A DNA stretch of 64,000 nucleotides from Argyresthia goedartella (GCA_949825045.1 OX463806.1:39332208-39396207), one strand, 5' to 3'; shown: positions 1-9,941, counted from the first letter of the stretch. Notes: generated from the letters alone by a model not told the origin. A program made the numbers and translations.

Positions 1-77
1 AAATGTAATGACGGATCTAAGTGATGTAACAACATCCTATGGAAATAAATGATTTTTGATTTTGATTTTGATTGATA
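1..77 (+). mobile_element. 3' tail of a CR1-like LINE inserted into gypsy pol
   Basis: The first 60 bases match, base for base, the 3' end of the LINE that finishes at 18838-18920, including the aataaatgattt segment, and run into the same TTTGAT-type simple tail. The body of this copy lies left of the window. Its tail abuts the minus-strand gypsy pol reading frame near position 77, where the pol translation changes from normal RT sequence into translated tail repeats. The LINE therefore inserted into pol on the opposite strand. Identity of the two tails over 60 bases suggests that both insertions are fairly recent (inference). Confidence 0.85.
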
Positions 78-1521
78 TGAATCTTCGAACTTCTTTTCTG
101 CAAGTAGGTACAGGATATTCTAGAATAGCTTTTATTTTTTCTGGATCAGCACGTAGACCATACTCGTCCACTAGAAAACCAAGGTATTTCAGTTCTTTCC
201 TGAAGAATTGACTCTTTTCAAAGTTAATAGTCAGATTAGCATATGAAAGTTTTTCCAGAACTTTCATGAGAAGCGATATGTGCTCATCAAAAGTCTCGCT
301 AATAATAATGATGTCATCCAGATAGCAAAATACCTTGTTCTCAAATTCAGGAGTAAATAGCGTATCCATTAATCTTTGTTGAGTTGCAGGTGAGTTAGTG
401 AGACCAAAAGGCATTACTTTGAATCTGAACATACCTCTTCCAGGAACATAAAATGCTGTCTTATCTCTATCAGCAGTATTCAAGGGAATCTCCCAAAATG
501 CTTTCGCAATGTCGATGCTTGATAAGTGTTTGGCATTTCTCAGGTTGTCCAAAATTTCGCTTATTAGAGGCAGACTATAAGCATCACGACGTGTAACTGA
601 GTTAAGCTTCCTGCTATCTACGCAGAAACGCCATTCCCCATTCTTCTTTGGAGTGATGAGGACTGGAGATAACCATGGACTTTCGCATTGTTCAATGACG
701 TTCCATCCCAGCATCTTGTCAAATTCATTAATTAAAGCCTTTTGTTTTTCAGGAGACAGTCTGTAACATCTTTGTTTGATCGGAAGAGAATCACCAGTGT
801 CAATCTTGTGGGTGATTAAGTGTGTGTTTCCCAGAACACATTTTTCTTCAAAAGAGATTGTCTTGAAGCGTTGGATGATGTCATTAGCGATGTTCTTTCG
901 ATTAGGAGTTAAATGCTCATAAGGTAAAACTTTAATATCTTTAGTGTCGATAGCAAAGCATTTAGGATCTGTAAAGTTAAGAGAAGTTAAAACACTGGGT
1001 AGAAGATTAAATTTTCTCCAAAAGTCGATACCTAGTATTAGAGAAGGGAATATTTCAGGGAAAACATAAGCTTTAATCAAGTGAGTTTCGTTATTGAAAT
1101 GGACAGGTAAGTCAAAATAACCCAAGGAATTAATTTTTTGATTATTAGCAGTAGAGACAGTAATAATATCTGACTTGAAAAGTTTGCAGCCCAGTTTAAG
1201 AATTTCCAAATGAGAATTATTACCCAGAATAGTTACTGAGCTGCCAGAATCTAGTAAACCAGATAAAGTTAAGTCATAAATTTTGACATTAAAGAATGGA
1301 CGATTAAGATCTTGTTCTTTGGAGTAGAGTGTAGGAGAGATTTTGTAGCAAGCAAAGAAGTTTTGAATTATTATGATCCAATTAGTCCACTCGTCCTTAT
1401 CAATTATTATTTTATTTTTTTTAAACAAAAAGTTGTTTAATTTCATAGAAACTGATAACATAGCATATAACAAGACTTCCCAGTAAGTAATAATAATACT
1501 TGTGTTGGGAATGACTCGCAT
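77..1521 (-). pseudogene. Ty3/gypsy-like pol fragment: aspartic protease and reverse transcriptase
   Basis: Minus-strand open frame of about 480 residues. Residues around 91-94 carry the retropepsin active site DSGSS after a hydrophobic GLL, and an ILG follows. Downstream is a gypsy-type RT with the palm motifs LITPKKNGEWRFCVD, SSIDIAKAFWEI, MPFGLTNSPATQ and the catalytic YLDD followed by IIIIS. The frame is lost just after the EVRRF motif that begins the connection region, where a plus-strand LINE tail begins. RNase H and integrase are therefore absent here. The residues before the protease (about 1-60) do not look like gypsy protein and may be translated flank. It belongs with the gag at 6536-7927, from which an inserted LINE separates it. 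Confidence 0.88.
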
Positions 1522-1599
1522 TTTCTAAGATTCTAGCGTACAGTTAAAGGTAAGCATTTTTACTTTTCTTAAATATTAACAGATAAGGGTATATGTGTT

Positions 1600-1629
1600 T
1601 TGTGTATGTGTGTGTGTTGTGTGTGTGTG

Positions 1630-1688
<59 letters not shown>
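1600..1688. repeat. (GT)n microsatellite
   Basis: Almost uninterrupted TG dinucleotides, with two short interruptions at the left. It lies in or at the 3' end of the minus-strand LINE, so on that strand it reads (CA)n. Reading frames across it encode only Cys-Val repeats and are not genes. Confidence 0.97.
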
Positions 1689-1694
<6 letters not shown>

Positions 1695-1947
1695 CTTAGT
1701 GAGGGTGTATATGTGTGTGTGTTTTGTGTACCTATGCGTGATAGTAACTGTTCCTATGCCCTACGGTTGCATTATAATGAACCTTGAGATAGGGTTTGTA
1801 AACATCCACATATGGTAACAGTTAAACCTACCAACAAACAGGTTGTACAAACCTTGGGGTCTATTATTATACTGGTAGGTAGTGCCCGTGAGAATGCAGT
1901 ATGTAAAGGGGTTTGGTGAGTACTTATATTAGTTAATCATCGTTTAA

Positions 1948-4890
1948 GAAGGTCTTTGAAGAAGGTTTTCAACTTCCTCATAGTTAAGCGTATTTAGCCA
2001 TTTAGTAACAGTCTCTTTACAAGTATGTAGCTGAAGGTGGTATATGCATAAAATTCTGTTTACTTTGTTATATATAAAGGCTGATTGACAGGCATATTGT
2101 CGTTCAGCGAAGACTGTGCGAACTGTCTGCGGTGGGGCAACTTTCGTCTTTTGGTATTTATGGATTGGTCATACACCAGAGATTTGTGGCAAGACAGGAT
2201 TAAGTTAAGAATGTATAGTTTTCTAACTGATAGGAGGTGACTAGTCTCATATAGGGATTGTGTAGTAAACCTGCGAGGTAGACTGTACATAACCTTTACG
2301 ATAGACCTCTGGGCTCTTTCCACATCCATAAATTTGGTTTTTGCTGTCCCCCCCAGACTGGTATGCAGTAGGTAATCACTGATTGAATCAATGCTATGTA
2401 TGTTTTATTTAGGAGTTCCTTATTCATAACGAATCTGAGTGATTTAAAGATCCATGTCAGCTTACGTACTCTGTTCATAATCAGCTCAATATGGCCGTAC
2501 CAGCTTAACCGTTGGTCTACTATGACTCCCAGGTACCTGATATTGTCAACCTTCTGCATATGTGGGCAGTCACAACCTAGGTTTCCAGGATCCGCGCAGC
2601 TATGTATCTTTAAAAAGAAATTGTCGTTAGGCTGGAAATTTATGTAGGGCCCAAAACAAATGTACTTTGTTTTTTGAACATTTAATGACAAAAGATTTTC
2701 ATTTAACCAGTTGGCAACCCTAGCCAGTCCTAGTTCAGCAACTTTATGTACCGTATCCCATGATTCCCCCGAGAAAACTATTGCAGTATCATCTGCATAG
2801 GAGAAGATCCTCCCCCCGACGCCCCCAAGGTTACATAGATCGTTTATGTATATTAGGAAGAGCGTCGGGCCAAGGACATTCCCCTGCGGGACACCAAAGG
2901 TGACAGATTCTTCCTCACTAATAAGTTTTTCAATTTTTACCTTTTGTGTTCGGTCGTGTAGGTAGCTTTCAAATAAGGACAGAGCAGTACCACGAATACC
3001 AATATTATCTAGTTTGTTAATGAGAATGGGGACAGACACGGTGTCAAAGGCCTTCTTAAGGTCTAAAAAGACTGTCAGACACTTCTGGCTCCTGTCTACC
3101 TCTCTTGCTATGGTATTTACTAGTATTGTGATAGCGTCTTGCGTTGAGAGTCCCTTTCTGAAGCCGTATTGGTAATTTGAGATAATATTATATTTATTGA
3201 GGTAGCTGACCAGCCTCTTGTTGGTCAGTTTCTCGATAATTTTAGATATCGAGGTTAAAACAGAGATTGGTCTATAATTATTGACATCTGAGCGGTTACC
3301 ACTTTTAAAAACAGGCGTCACTACAGACCGTTTTAGTGCTATCGGGAAGACTCCCGCGTTGAAACAGAGGTTGGTCAGGTTACTGATCAATGGAGCTAGA
3401 AAGTCCATCGAGAGCTTTACAAATTTTGTGGGAATACCGTCCCAACCCTCGGCGCTGTCCGAGTCAAGGCTCATTATAAAATTGCTCACCTCTTGTGGGT
3501 CAGTATCCAACAGAACAAAAGAGGATAAGTTTGTATTACGGGAAAATGTACTAGTTATTACCGTGCTAGATGTATTGATGATGGACTTTGCGAGGTCCTG
3601 CCCAATATTAACAAAAAAATGGTTAATACTGTTCACAGAGGCCAAGGGTGTTGGTGCAATGTTTAATAGGTCACCGTTGGTTGATTTTGGGGGTTTGAAT
3701 TGGGCTATTTCATTTATGGCTGTCCAGAGTTTTCTTGGTTGTTTTATTGAGTCATTTATTTTATTTCTATTGTATTGTCTTTTTACTTTTTGAATTTGAT
3801 TGATACAGAAGTTGCGGAAGCGCTTAAAAGTTATTTTTAGAGTTATATTCGATGTATCATTTCTAAGTTTCAGTTGCATTAGGTTTCTGAGTCTAATACA
3901 TCTCAAAATACCTGTTGTTATCCAGGGCTTTAAGATTCTATGTTTACAGGGATTTACAGTAGTTTTAGAGTTATTGAGAATAGCCGTTTTTATCATACCT
4001 ACAAGAGCGTTAGCATAGGTATTAGGATCATAGTAGATGTTAAGAAAAGAGACATCGGTGGTTATCAGGGCCATGCATGCTTTTTCATAATTAATAGTTG
4101 TTCTGTATTTTTGAGGGATTACTAGTTTGTGGGTGCGCGTGACATTCAGAGTAACCATGTAGTGATCCGTAACTGTGGTGTTTAGGACAGCGACAAAAGG
4201 CAAGTTATGTCTTGTATCTAGTTTGAGATTAACATGATCAAGGCAGCTATCCTCTCTTGTAGGCAGAGTGTGGCCAGGCAATAGGCCGTGAATACAAAGG
4301 GTGTTCAGGTAGCTAAGTCTATTTCTACGCTCTTGCGGTTTCTCATTGGGAGTTGCTATTAGGTCGATATTTATGTCTCCCAGAATTATGATATTTTTAC
4401 ACTCCCCAAGGGTTTGAAGGTAAGTGTCAAGGGAGTTAATAAAGTTGTCTGCATTTAAATGAGACGGCGAGCGGTAGATACCTATTATGGTGTAATTAGA
4501 GGTTGTAATTTGAATGCCAGTGGCTTCCACAAGATGTAGCTCAACGACTTTAGTTTGGAAGCAATTTTTATTTATGTAAGTTATTACCCCATCATTTTGA
4601 TTTAGTTGATTAAGCGTTTGATGCGAGATATAGTTATTTAAAACTGGAATTGGTTTATTCGTGTTTAGTCTACATTCAGTCAGTATAATAATATCGGTTT
4701 CATAGGGTAATTCTGAAAGTGTAATTTGGAGATTATCAAATTTTTTATAAATGCTCCTAATGTTTTGGGTTATTAATGTAAAATCATTTGAATTTAGGTC
4801 ATATGTTGCTAGATCGCCTATGTTGCAATTTACTGATTTTGCTGCTTCCACAAAGTCTATTACTTGCAGTGTATATAGATCATTATCCAT
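1948..4890 (-). pseudogene. LINE ORF2: endonuclease and reverse transcriptase
   Basis: The first 864 codons are open. The N-terminal third is an APE-type endonuclease: TQNIRSI near residue 40, ILTECRLN near 70, GDINIDL near 170, and TDHYMVTL near 240 supplying the catalytic Asp-His. The RT follows: NYRPISVL, the FLDLKKAFDTV palm motif A, GVPQGNVLGP and the catalytic SYADD. The frame breaks near 2330, continues in another frame as far as 2060, and appears to shift again before ending near 1948 (translated ends resemble LINE C-termini). The protein would nick target DNA and copy the element's RNA, but the frameshifts suggest that this copy is dead. Confidence 0.88.
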
Positions 4891-5311
4891 TGAGTAAGAT
4901 GGTGTTAAGCAGGGGTCGTGGTTGGAAATGGTGATCTTTGTTGGTTGATTTGGGCAGGTGAGTATAGATTAAACTAGGTATGTACAGGTTCGTTATGAAG
5001 GTTTTATAGTTTTTAGGATATGAGTTAGGCAAGGTGGGTTGAGTGTTTCCAGGTGGTGAGCTAGGAAGAATGTATGGTTTAGGCTGTGTGTTTGTGTGTG
5101 TTTGTGGTTGTGTTTGTTTTGTTATTTTGTGTTTAGGGTTTTGAGTATCATGAGTATAAGATGTAAATGTAGTGTATAGTCTTAGTATAAAAGTATTTAG
5201 TGGTTGTATTACAGCAAAAGATATAGTAAAAGTAAGCTTAAGCAAGGTAGATTCGTTACTTACAGGATATAAAATCGGTAGACTAATTATAGAATCGTTA
5301 CACAAAGATAG
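4883..5311 (-). other. Spacer between LINE ORF1 and ORF2
   Basis: About 420 bases between the two LINE reading frames. One frame is open (140 codons) but encodes a Thr/Pro/Gln/Asn-rich low-complexity chain that I do not recognise. Its TAA stop lies just inside the ORF2 start (ATGGATAATG), a layout that could allow re-initiation. Most likely it is non-coding spacer. Confidence 0.4.
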
Positions 5312-6407
5312 TCACTTTTCTTGCTGTAGAAGATTTTGAACCTGCGCTTCGTGTTGGATTTGTATGATTTTAGACGTATCATTCTTTCTCACAAAAACTC
5401 GTCCGAAAGAGACCCAGCAATGCTTGTATTTTTGGGTTCTTATCAGGTCACGTGCAAGGAAATGTAGTCGGGCTCCCTTGGAAGTCAGCTGTTCACGGCG
5501 CGACAAACACGGGCGTATTGACTTCGGTTGTATGGCCAAGGTCTTTGGCCTGCAATTTGGATTTGTTCTTTATGTTGAAATCTTTTGTTTTTTTCAGAAA
5601 ATCGGTTCTTAGTAGAGATGAGCCAAATTCTACAATAATTGTCGGGTTGTTGATTTTGTCTGACTTGCCCTTTAAGCGGAATATATCCGTTATATCTCTC
5701 TCAACCATGTTCATATTTATGGAGTAAGCCATGGTCTTGACCATGTTTATCAGGTCATTTCTAGACTCATTAGATTTCTTGGGAACATTCTTTAGTTCAA
5801 TACTTGTTTTCCGTGAAATTCTCTGTAGGTCTTCCACTTTGTCCTCCAAAATAGAAATGTACTCACGGTCTTGTTTGGCCTGTGACTCAAGCTGTTGAAT
5901 TTTCTTCCGAAATTCTTCGTTTTGAGCTGTCAGTATTCCAACAGATTTATCAATATTGGAGTTAGTTTGTTGGATTTCCATAAGATTGTTATTAATTACC
6001 TCTAGATCCTTTTTTTGCTCTGAGATTATTGACTTGATAAGTTGTTTCATATCAGACTTAAACTCATCCATCTGCAAAGATGAGGGTGAAGTTTCATTGT
6101 TTCTCTGCCGTTTGGTTCTATGAAAAACAAAGGCTGGGGGCGAGCAATCGGATGCCAGTTCCATATCCTCATTCAATTCCGAGTTGGAACCGGGGGTGTC
6201 ATCTTGTTTTTCCTCTTGAGGTACGGGAGAATTTGCGTCAGCGGACATCGTTAGGTTAGTTGTAGGCCTAAATGAGCGCAGCGGGCCGTCGGTAAATAGT
6301 CTTTCGGTAAGTGGGCGGGGCTTGCGTTGCTTGATGTCCAGCGCAGGAGCAGCTAGCGGTGTAGCGGACTTGTTTTCGCGCAGTGTTCTCACTCTCACAG
6401 TCACCAT
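5312..6407 (-). pseudogene. LINE ORF1: coiled-coil protein with an FP25K-like C-terminus
   Basis: Open from 6407 to about 5500, then continued in another frame to 5312, so one frameshift lies near 5500-5530. The N-terminal 100 residues are polar and low in complexity. Residues about 110-210 form a long heptad-rich coiled coil, as in many LINE ORF1 proteins. After it comes a region like the C-terminal part of the FP25K family of insect baculoviruses, which is also seen in insect retroelement ORF1 proteins (ELKNVPKK segment, then the LTSKGARLHFLARDL and GRVFVRKN segments). The likely role is binding of the element's RNA. The first ATG is at 6407; a second at about 6249 (MSADAN) is also possible. 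Confidence 0.75.
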
Positions 6408-6535
6408 TCACTGGTAGGTGCTCAGGTTAATTTCTTGAGTTGTTAAAATTGATTTGCGCGCGGAGCGACTTTTGCACACGTCCGAGCTGTTCGGAATCCG
6501 CGGAGAGAAGATTGAGTTACTCTTCAAGTCAGCAG

Positions 6536-7927
6536 TTAGTTTTTTGAACTAGTATTAGGTTTGGGAGAACAAGTAGGGCACTCTGCAGTTTTAAAACCCT
6601 TAAGACCACATTTGAAACAAATCACGAATCGTGGTTGAGTGCAACTGTTCAAAGTATGGCCTAGTTTACGAAAGCGAACGCAAAAAGAACTTTCTTGGGG
6701 AGCTGCAGTTTGAGAGAGACTATTAACTTGTCTAGAAGGGTATTTGTAGGTAGGAGTGAATTTATTCATGAAGGGAGGAGAAGGTCGTGAGTTATTAGAA
6801 GAGTTTGGAGAGTCGACTGAACTTGAAGTGGAATGCTTGTAGTTGAATTCAGAAACATGAGGACTTTGTTGCAAATTTGGTTCTTTAAATTGTTTGTCTC
6901 TGTCTAGGAACTTTTCGTAGTTTTGGCAAGTGGCCAGAAGAGAATCGATAGAGTCAATGTCTTTTAGAGCTACGAAGACTGAATAACATGGGCGAATATT
7001 TCTCAAAATAATCTCCAATTGTTCTGTTTCAGAAAGTCTTTTTGAAAGGCGAGCAAACATTCCAGACATGATGGATATAAAGATGACGATAGGTTCATCA
7101 CGACCTTGAGTACGATTCCTAATCGCTTCTAGAAGTTTATGATCATAATCAAAACCACCAAAGTCTTTGATTAGTAAAGAAGAAAGTTCGTTCCAAGTTA
7201 AGTTTGGATTCTGATTATATTTAAATCTGAACCAATGAAGGGCATTGTCGGTGAAAATTTCGAACGCCTGAGAAATCAATAAGTCCCTGGACAAGCCACG
7301 AGCTAATCTATATTCTTCAAGTTTTTGAAGAAAGGATCTTGGACAGCTTTTACCATTGAAGGTGTGTCTTTTCAGATCTTTGAAGACGTTAGTTGGAGGA
7401 AAAGATTGAGGTGGTGGTGGAGGATACGGGGTATGGGTCTGGACAGAAGTTTGAGAAACAAGAGGGGGTTCCGTGACAGTCGGTTCAGCAGGAAGGTCCA
7501 GTGATGCAGAGTGATTTGCAGTTGAAGGTGGAGCCAAGGATCCGAACTGTTTAGAAATATCGTCAAATTTCAATTTCAAAGTATCGAAACTAGCTTTAGA
7601 GTCTGGATATAAGTCCGTATCTATTCGCTCCAATCTGTAAAAAACATGATTAATAAAAGTTTCTATTAATCGTAAATATTTGGTTTCACCTTGTAAAAAT
7701 TTTTCAATTTTACAATCCAGGTAAGTCAGAGTAGAACCAATTTGAGACAAGTCATCCTCAATCGGAACTGGAGAAGTCAGAATATCTTCGGGGTGAGAAT
7801 TCGCAACTAATCGCAAAACCTGTTTTTTAAGAAGCAAAACAGTATTAGCTGGTTCCTCATATCTAATCTTTACTTCGTATTCGAGCTCGGCTTTGTTCAG
7901 GAATTCGTACTTAATAACCCTTTCCAT
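6536..7927 (-). CDS. Ty3/gypsy-like gag with two altered zinc knuckles
   Basis: A frame of about 463 residues; I chose the ATG at 7927 (MERVIKYEF). Residues about 1-120 are helical and of unknown type, about 130-190 are Pro/Ser-rich, and about 190-330 match the retrotransposon gag capsid region (KSCPRSFLQKLEEYRLARG, NALHWFRFKYNQ, then the SLLIKDFGG segment). The C-terminus has two CCHC-like knuckles, each with one residue changed: the first is C-x2-F-x4-H-x4-C and the second is C-x2-C-x4-F-x4-C. The frame is otherwise unbroken. It lies downstream of the LTR and primer binding site on the same strand, as gag should. Gag would form the element's particles and bind its RNA. Confidence 0.85.
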   Translation of the reverse strand: MERVIKYEFLNKAELEYEVKIRYEEPANTVLLLKKQVLRLVANSHPEDILTSPVPIEDDLSQIGSTLTYLDCKIEKFLQGETKYLRLIETFINHVFYRLERIDTDLYPDSKASFDTLKLKFDDISKQFGSLAPPSTANHSASLDLPAEPTVTEPPLVSQTSVQTHTPYPPPPPQSFPPTNVFKDLKRHTFNGKSCPRSFLQKLEEYRLARGLSRDLLISQAFEIFTDNALHWFRFKYNQNPNLTWNELSSLLIKDFGGFDYDHKLLEAIRNRTQGRDEPIVIFISIMSGMFARLSKRLSETEQLEIILRNIRPCYSVFVALKDIDSIDSLLATCQNYEKFLDRDKQFKEPNLQQSPHVSEFNYKHSTSSSVDSPNSSNNSRPSPPFMNKFTPTYKYPSRQVNSLSQTAAPQESSFCVRFRKLGHTLNSCTQPRFVICFKCGLKGFKTAECPTCSPKPNTSSKN

Positions 7928-8196
7928 TGTTATAGTTAAGTGTAGAGTCAAGTGTTATAGTTAAGTGTATAGTTAAGTGTTATAGAAGTGAAGTGAAGTG
8001 AAGTGAAGTGAAGTAATGTTAGTTAAATGTAGGCCTAAATATAATCCAGATGAGTTGAAAAACTAGATGAAGTTTTGTTTTAGAATTTGGAAAATGTGAA
8101 AAGGATGAATAGATAAAGATTTAAGAGTGAAAGAGAAAGCAAATCAAAGGGAAAGAGACAAGGCGCAGAAAAGGTGAAGAGTGTAGAAGAACTTTT
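7928..8196 (-). other. Gypsy-like element leader between primer binding site and gag
   Basis: Non-coding leader of the LTR element on the minus strand. It includes a short GAAGT/GTGAA tandem run at about 7985-8013 and several 'gttaagtgt' repeats. No frame of note. Confidence 0.6.
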
Positions 8197-8209
8197 ACGT
8201 TGGGCGCCA
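8197..8209 (-). other. Primer binding site (PBS) of the LTR retrotransposon
   Basis: On the minus strand this reads TGGCGCCCAACGT, a typical tRNA-primed PBS core (TGGCGCC) for gypsy-like or Pao-like elements. It starts three bases after the proposed LTR end at 8213. I cannot say which tRNA is the primer. Confidence 0.8.
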
Positions 8210-8283
8210 AAATGTCGTGTGACGTACGAACCTAACGAGAACCTAACAGAAAACAACAACCAGGATAAAATTTAGAGTGTCAG

Positions 8284-8289
8284 TTTATT
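8284..8289 (-). promoter_or_regulatory. AATAAA polyadenylation signal in the LTR
   Basis: Minus-strand AATAAA about 75 bases before the LTR 3' edge, placed as expected for the end of the R region. In sense with fry, so it could also end fry transcripts early (inference). Confidence 0.6.
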
Positions 8290-8481
8290 GGTTATTTACA
8301 GTGAAGTCTATAAAAAAAAATGATGCGAAGATGAGGATGGATGAGGTGAAACAGGTTTTTTATAAAACACAGGTTAAGTAAAAAAAAGGAAGCGGAGGAC
8401 ACGAAGAGAAGTAGACCGGTGGGGTGATGACCAGGATGCAGGTGTATTTGTTGTTGTAGATGTTGTTGAAATCGTCGTTGT

Positions 8482-8770
8482 AGGAACGGTAGCGGGCGTA
8501 TTTGTAGTTACGGCTCGCAGAATCCCGTTGTAGGAGTGGAACGGTAGCGGGCGTATTTGTAGTTACGGCTCGCAGGATCCCGTTGTAGGAGTGGAACGGT
8601 AGCGGGCGTATTTGTAGTTACGGCTCGCAGGATCCCGTTGTAGGAGTGGCTCGCAGAATCCCGTTGTTTGAAGGTTTGAGGGGGTTTGAAGGCTCGCAGG
8701 ATCCCGTTGTTTGAAGGATTGTTTGAAGGTTTGAGGGAGTTAGAAGGCTCGCAGGATCCCGGGGTAGTGC
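8482..8770. repeat. Tandem repeats inside the LTR
   Basis: Three near-perfect units of about 58 bp beginning ggaacggtagcgggcgta, followed by shorter degenerate units that share ggctcgcaggatcccg and a ttgaaggtttgaggg motif. On the minus strand the block lies between the TATA box and the polyadenylation signal, in the transcribed leader of the LTR. Confidence 0.93.
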
Positions 8771-8850
8771 GACCCCGGGATAAGGCCTTTAAGTGGTACT
8801 TCTAGTTCAGAAGCTGACGTGAGACTCCAGAATTTCAGAAATGTTCCGCT

Positions 8851-8856
8851 TTTATA
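8851..8856 (-). promoter_or_regulatory. TATA box of the LTR promoter
   Basis: Minus-strand GGGTATAAAAGCGG, a strong TATA element. Transcription would start about 25-30 bases downstream, near 8820-8825, inside the LTR, giving a U3/R split consistent with the AATAAA position. Confidence 0.65.
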
Positions 8857-8995
8857 CCCTTTTTGGAGAGTTCTAAAAATTATTTAAATTAAACGTAATT
8901 TTTGTGAGTGGCCAAGAGAGAAAAAGTATTTTTGTAAAAGTATTGAAGCAAACATATCAGACCGCTAACGAGTTTGAATGGACATTGCCATGACA

Positions 8996-9569
8996 ACCAG
9001 ATAAACAACGGCATCAACAGATGTCAAAGTTTAGTTTCAGGCTCGTAATACGATAAACAACAATAAAACCATGAAGTAAATTGCATAACAGCGAAAGGAA
9101 AAAGGGTAGCGCACCAGCGAGCACGAAGCCCGAGATTGCAGAGTTTCGGAGAAAGCCAAATACAAGGTCACCAAAGGTAAACCCCTTCGCTATCGATTTA
9201 GAAGTGCTGATAGCATGAAAATGCAGAGCGAAAATGATTTGTTAATGTGTTCTTATGGTTTAAAATGTTACAGGGTCCTATGAAAATAAAGGTGCTGACA
9301 AATAATAAGCTGTACAGCTCAGCAAGCATCAAGCAGCAGCAGCAAGGAAAATTACATGTAAGTAGCATAACACTACAACCAGTGGTCCCCAGGCGTAGCA
9401 ACCTGGAGCGGAGATCTGCCTTTGACGGACCTAATATCCGCAGCGGATGCAGCCACCGGCACCTCTTCTATATATAGCCGCCCTCGTCGCTTCAATCTAT
9501 CATATATACGCATTTAGAAATCGATGTGTGCAAGGGCTCTAAGAACTGTCTATAGGTTGCAGCACTCAC
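8996..9569. other. fry intron sequence without a recognised feature
   Basis: Between the LTR edge and the last fry exon. Two overlapping small frames at 9198-9477 are not convincing. A TATATATAG run sits at about 9468. I see no gene here. Confidence 0.5.
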
Positions 9570-9658
9570 GCTGACTTCGCTGGGTCCTCCGCGCTGTGTC
9601 TCTTGGTATGGATGGTCCCTTTCTCCACAGGAGCGAGCTCGCCTGTCCGACCCGTCTC
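9570..9658 (-). CDS. fry: Furry exon: EKGTIHTKRH segment
   Basis: Minus-strand exon of 89 bp. The acceptor is TTTTTAG before GAG at 9658 and the donor GTGAGT follows base 9570. It encodes about 29 residues including VEKGTIHTKRHSAEDP, which matches a conserved Furry segment just downstream of the [15 protein letters not shown] block. Starts in phase 0, which fits the exon before it, and ends in phase 2. The next exon would lie left of the window, beyond the gypsy-like element. Confidence 0.85.
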
Positions 9659-9890
9659 CTAAAAATAAGATCACTTTTGAGCAAAATTCTTCGTCTCTTG
9701 GTTTAGTTTAGTTATTACTCTAGTTATGTTCCTCAAACCTTGCTTTGAGCCATTTCCCACACGGGGTAGCAGACGCACGTTAATGCCTTCTTCTATATTA
9801 TTAACGAGATGTTGCAGCGGTACGTAGGAACAACGACATCGATAGGTGACTTAAAGTAAGTCAACTATAGAAAAGAACAGGGGGCGTTAC

Positions 9891-9941
9891 CAGAGAGGCG
9901 GTGGCGCATTTGTCGCTGTTCACCGAGATGGTCTTCATCAC
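9891..9941 (-). CDS. fry: Possible small in-frame furry exon
   Basis: A 51 bp stretch with a weak acceptor (TGTCGAG) and a donor (CTG then GTAACG) would add 17 residues ([17 protein letters not shown]) in phase 0/0, so it can be included or skipped without changing the frame. I do not recall this peptide in Furry, and the pyrimidine tract is poor. Either an alternative micro-exon or chance. Confidence 0.3.

Larger units (their letters stand above)
1550..6536 (-). mobile_element. Non-LTR retrotransposon (LINE) inserted between gypsy gag and pol
   Basis: The span between the gag stop (6536) and the pol frame (1521) is filled by a minus-strand LINE: 5' UTR (about 6535-6408), ORF1 (6407-5312, frameshifted), a spacer, ORF2 with endonuclease and RT (4890-about 1948, frameshifted near its end), and a 3' part with a long GT/CA microsatellite. 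The length of about 5 kb fits a nearly full-length element. The exact 3' end and the target-site duplication could not be fixed by eye. ORF2 looks like the CR1/L2/Jockey group; I cannot name the clade with confidence. Confidence 0.82.
8213..8995 (-). repeat. 5' LTR of the gypsy-like element
   Basis: The inner edge is well supported: on the minus strand the LTR ends in CA (plus-strand TGT at 8213) next to the PBS. Inside are a TATA box (8851-8856), an AATAAA (8284-8289) and a block of tandem repeats. The outer edge is less sure; a plus-strand ACA ending at 8995 would give TG...CA ends and a length near 783 bp. The partner LTR would lie left of the window, so the boundary could not be checked by comparison. 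Confidence 0.7.

Noticed and set aside
1593..1818. Two open frames of 64 and 72 codons over the GT run
   Set aside because: They are translations of a dinucleotide repeat (Cys-Val chains).
3281..4125. Plus-strand frames of 61-170 codons opposite LINE ORF2
   Set aside because: Antisense to a well-supported endonuclease-RT frame and without a domain.
8482..8770. CRISPR-like array or satellite
   Set aside because: Tandem units inside a retroelement LTR without unique spacers.
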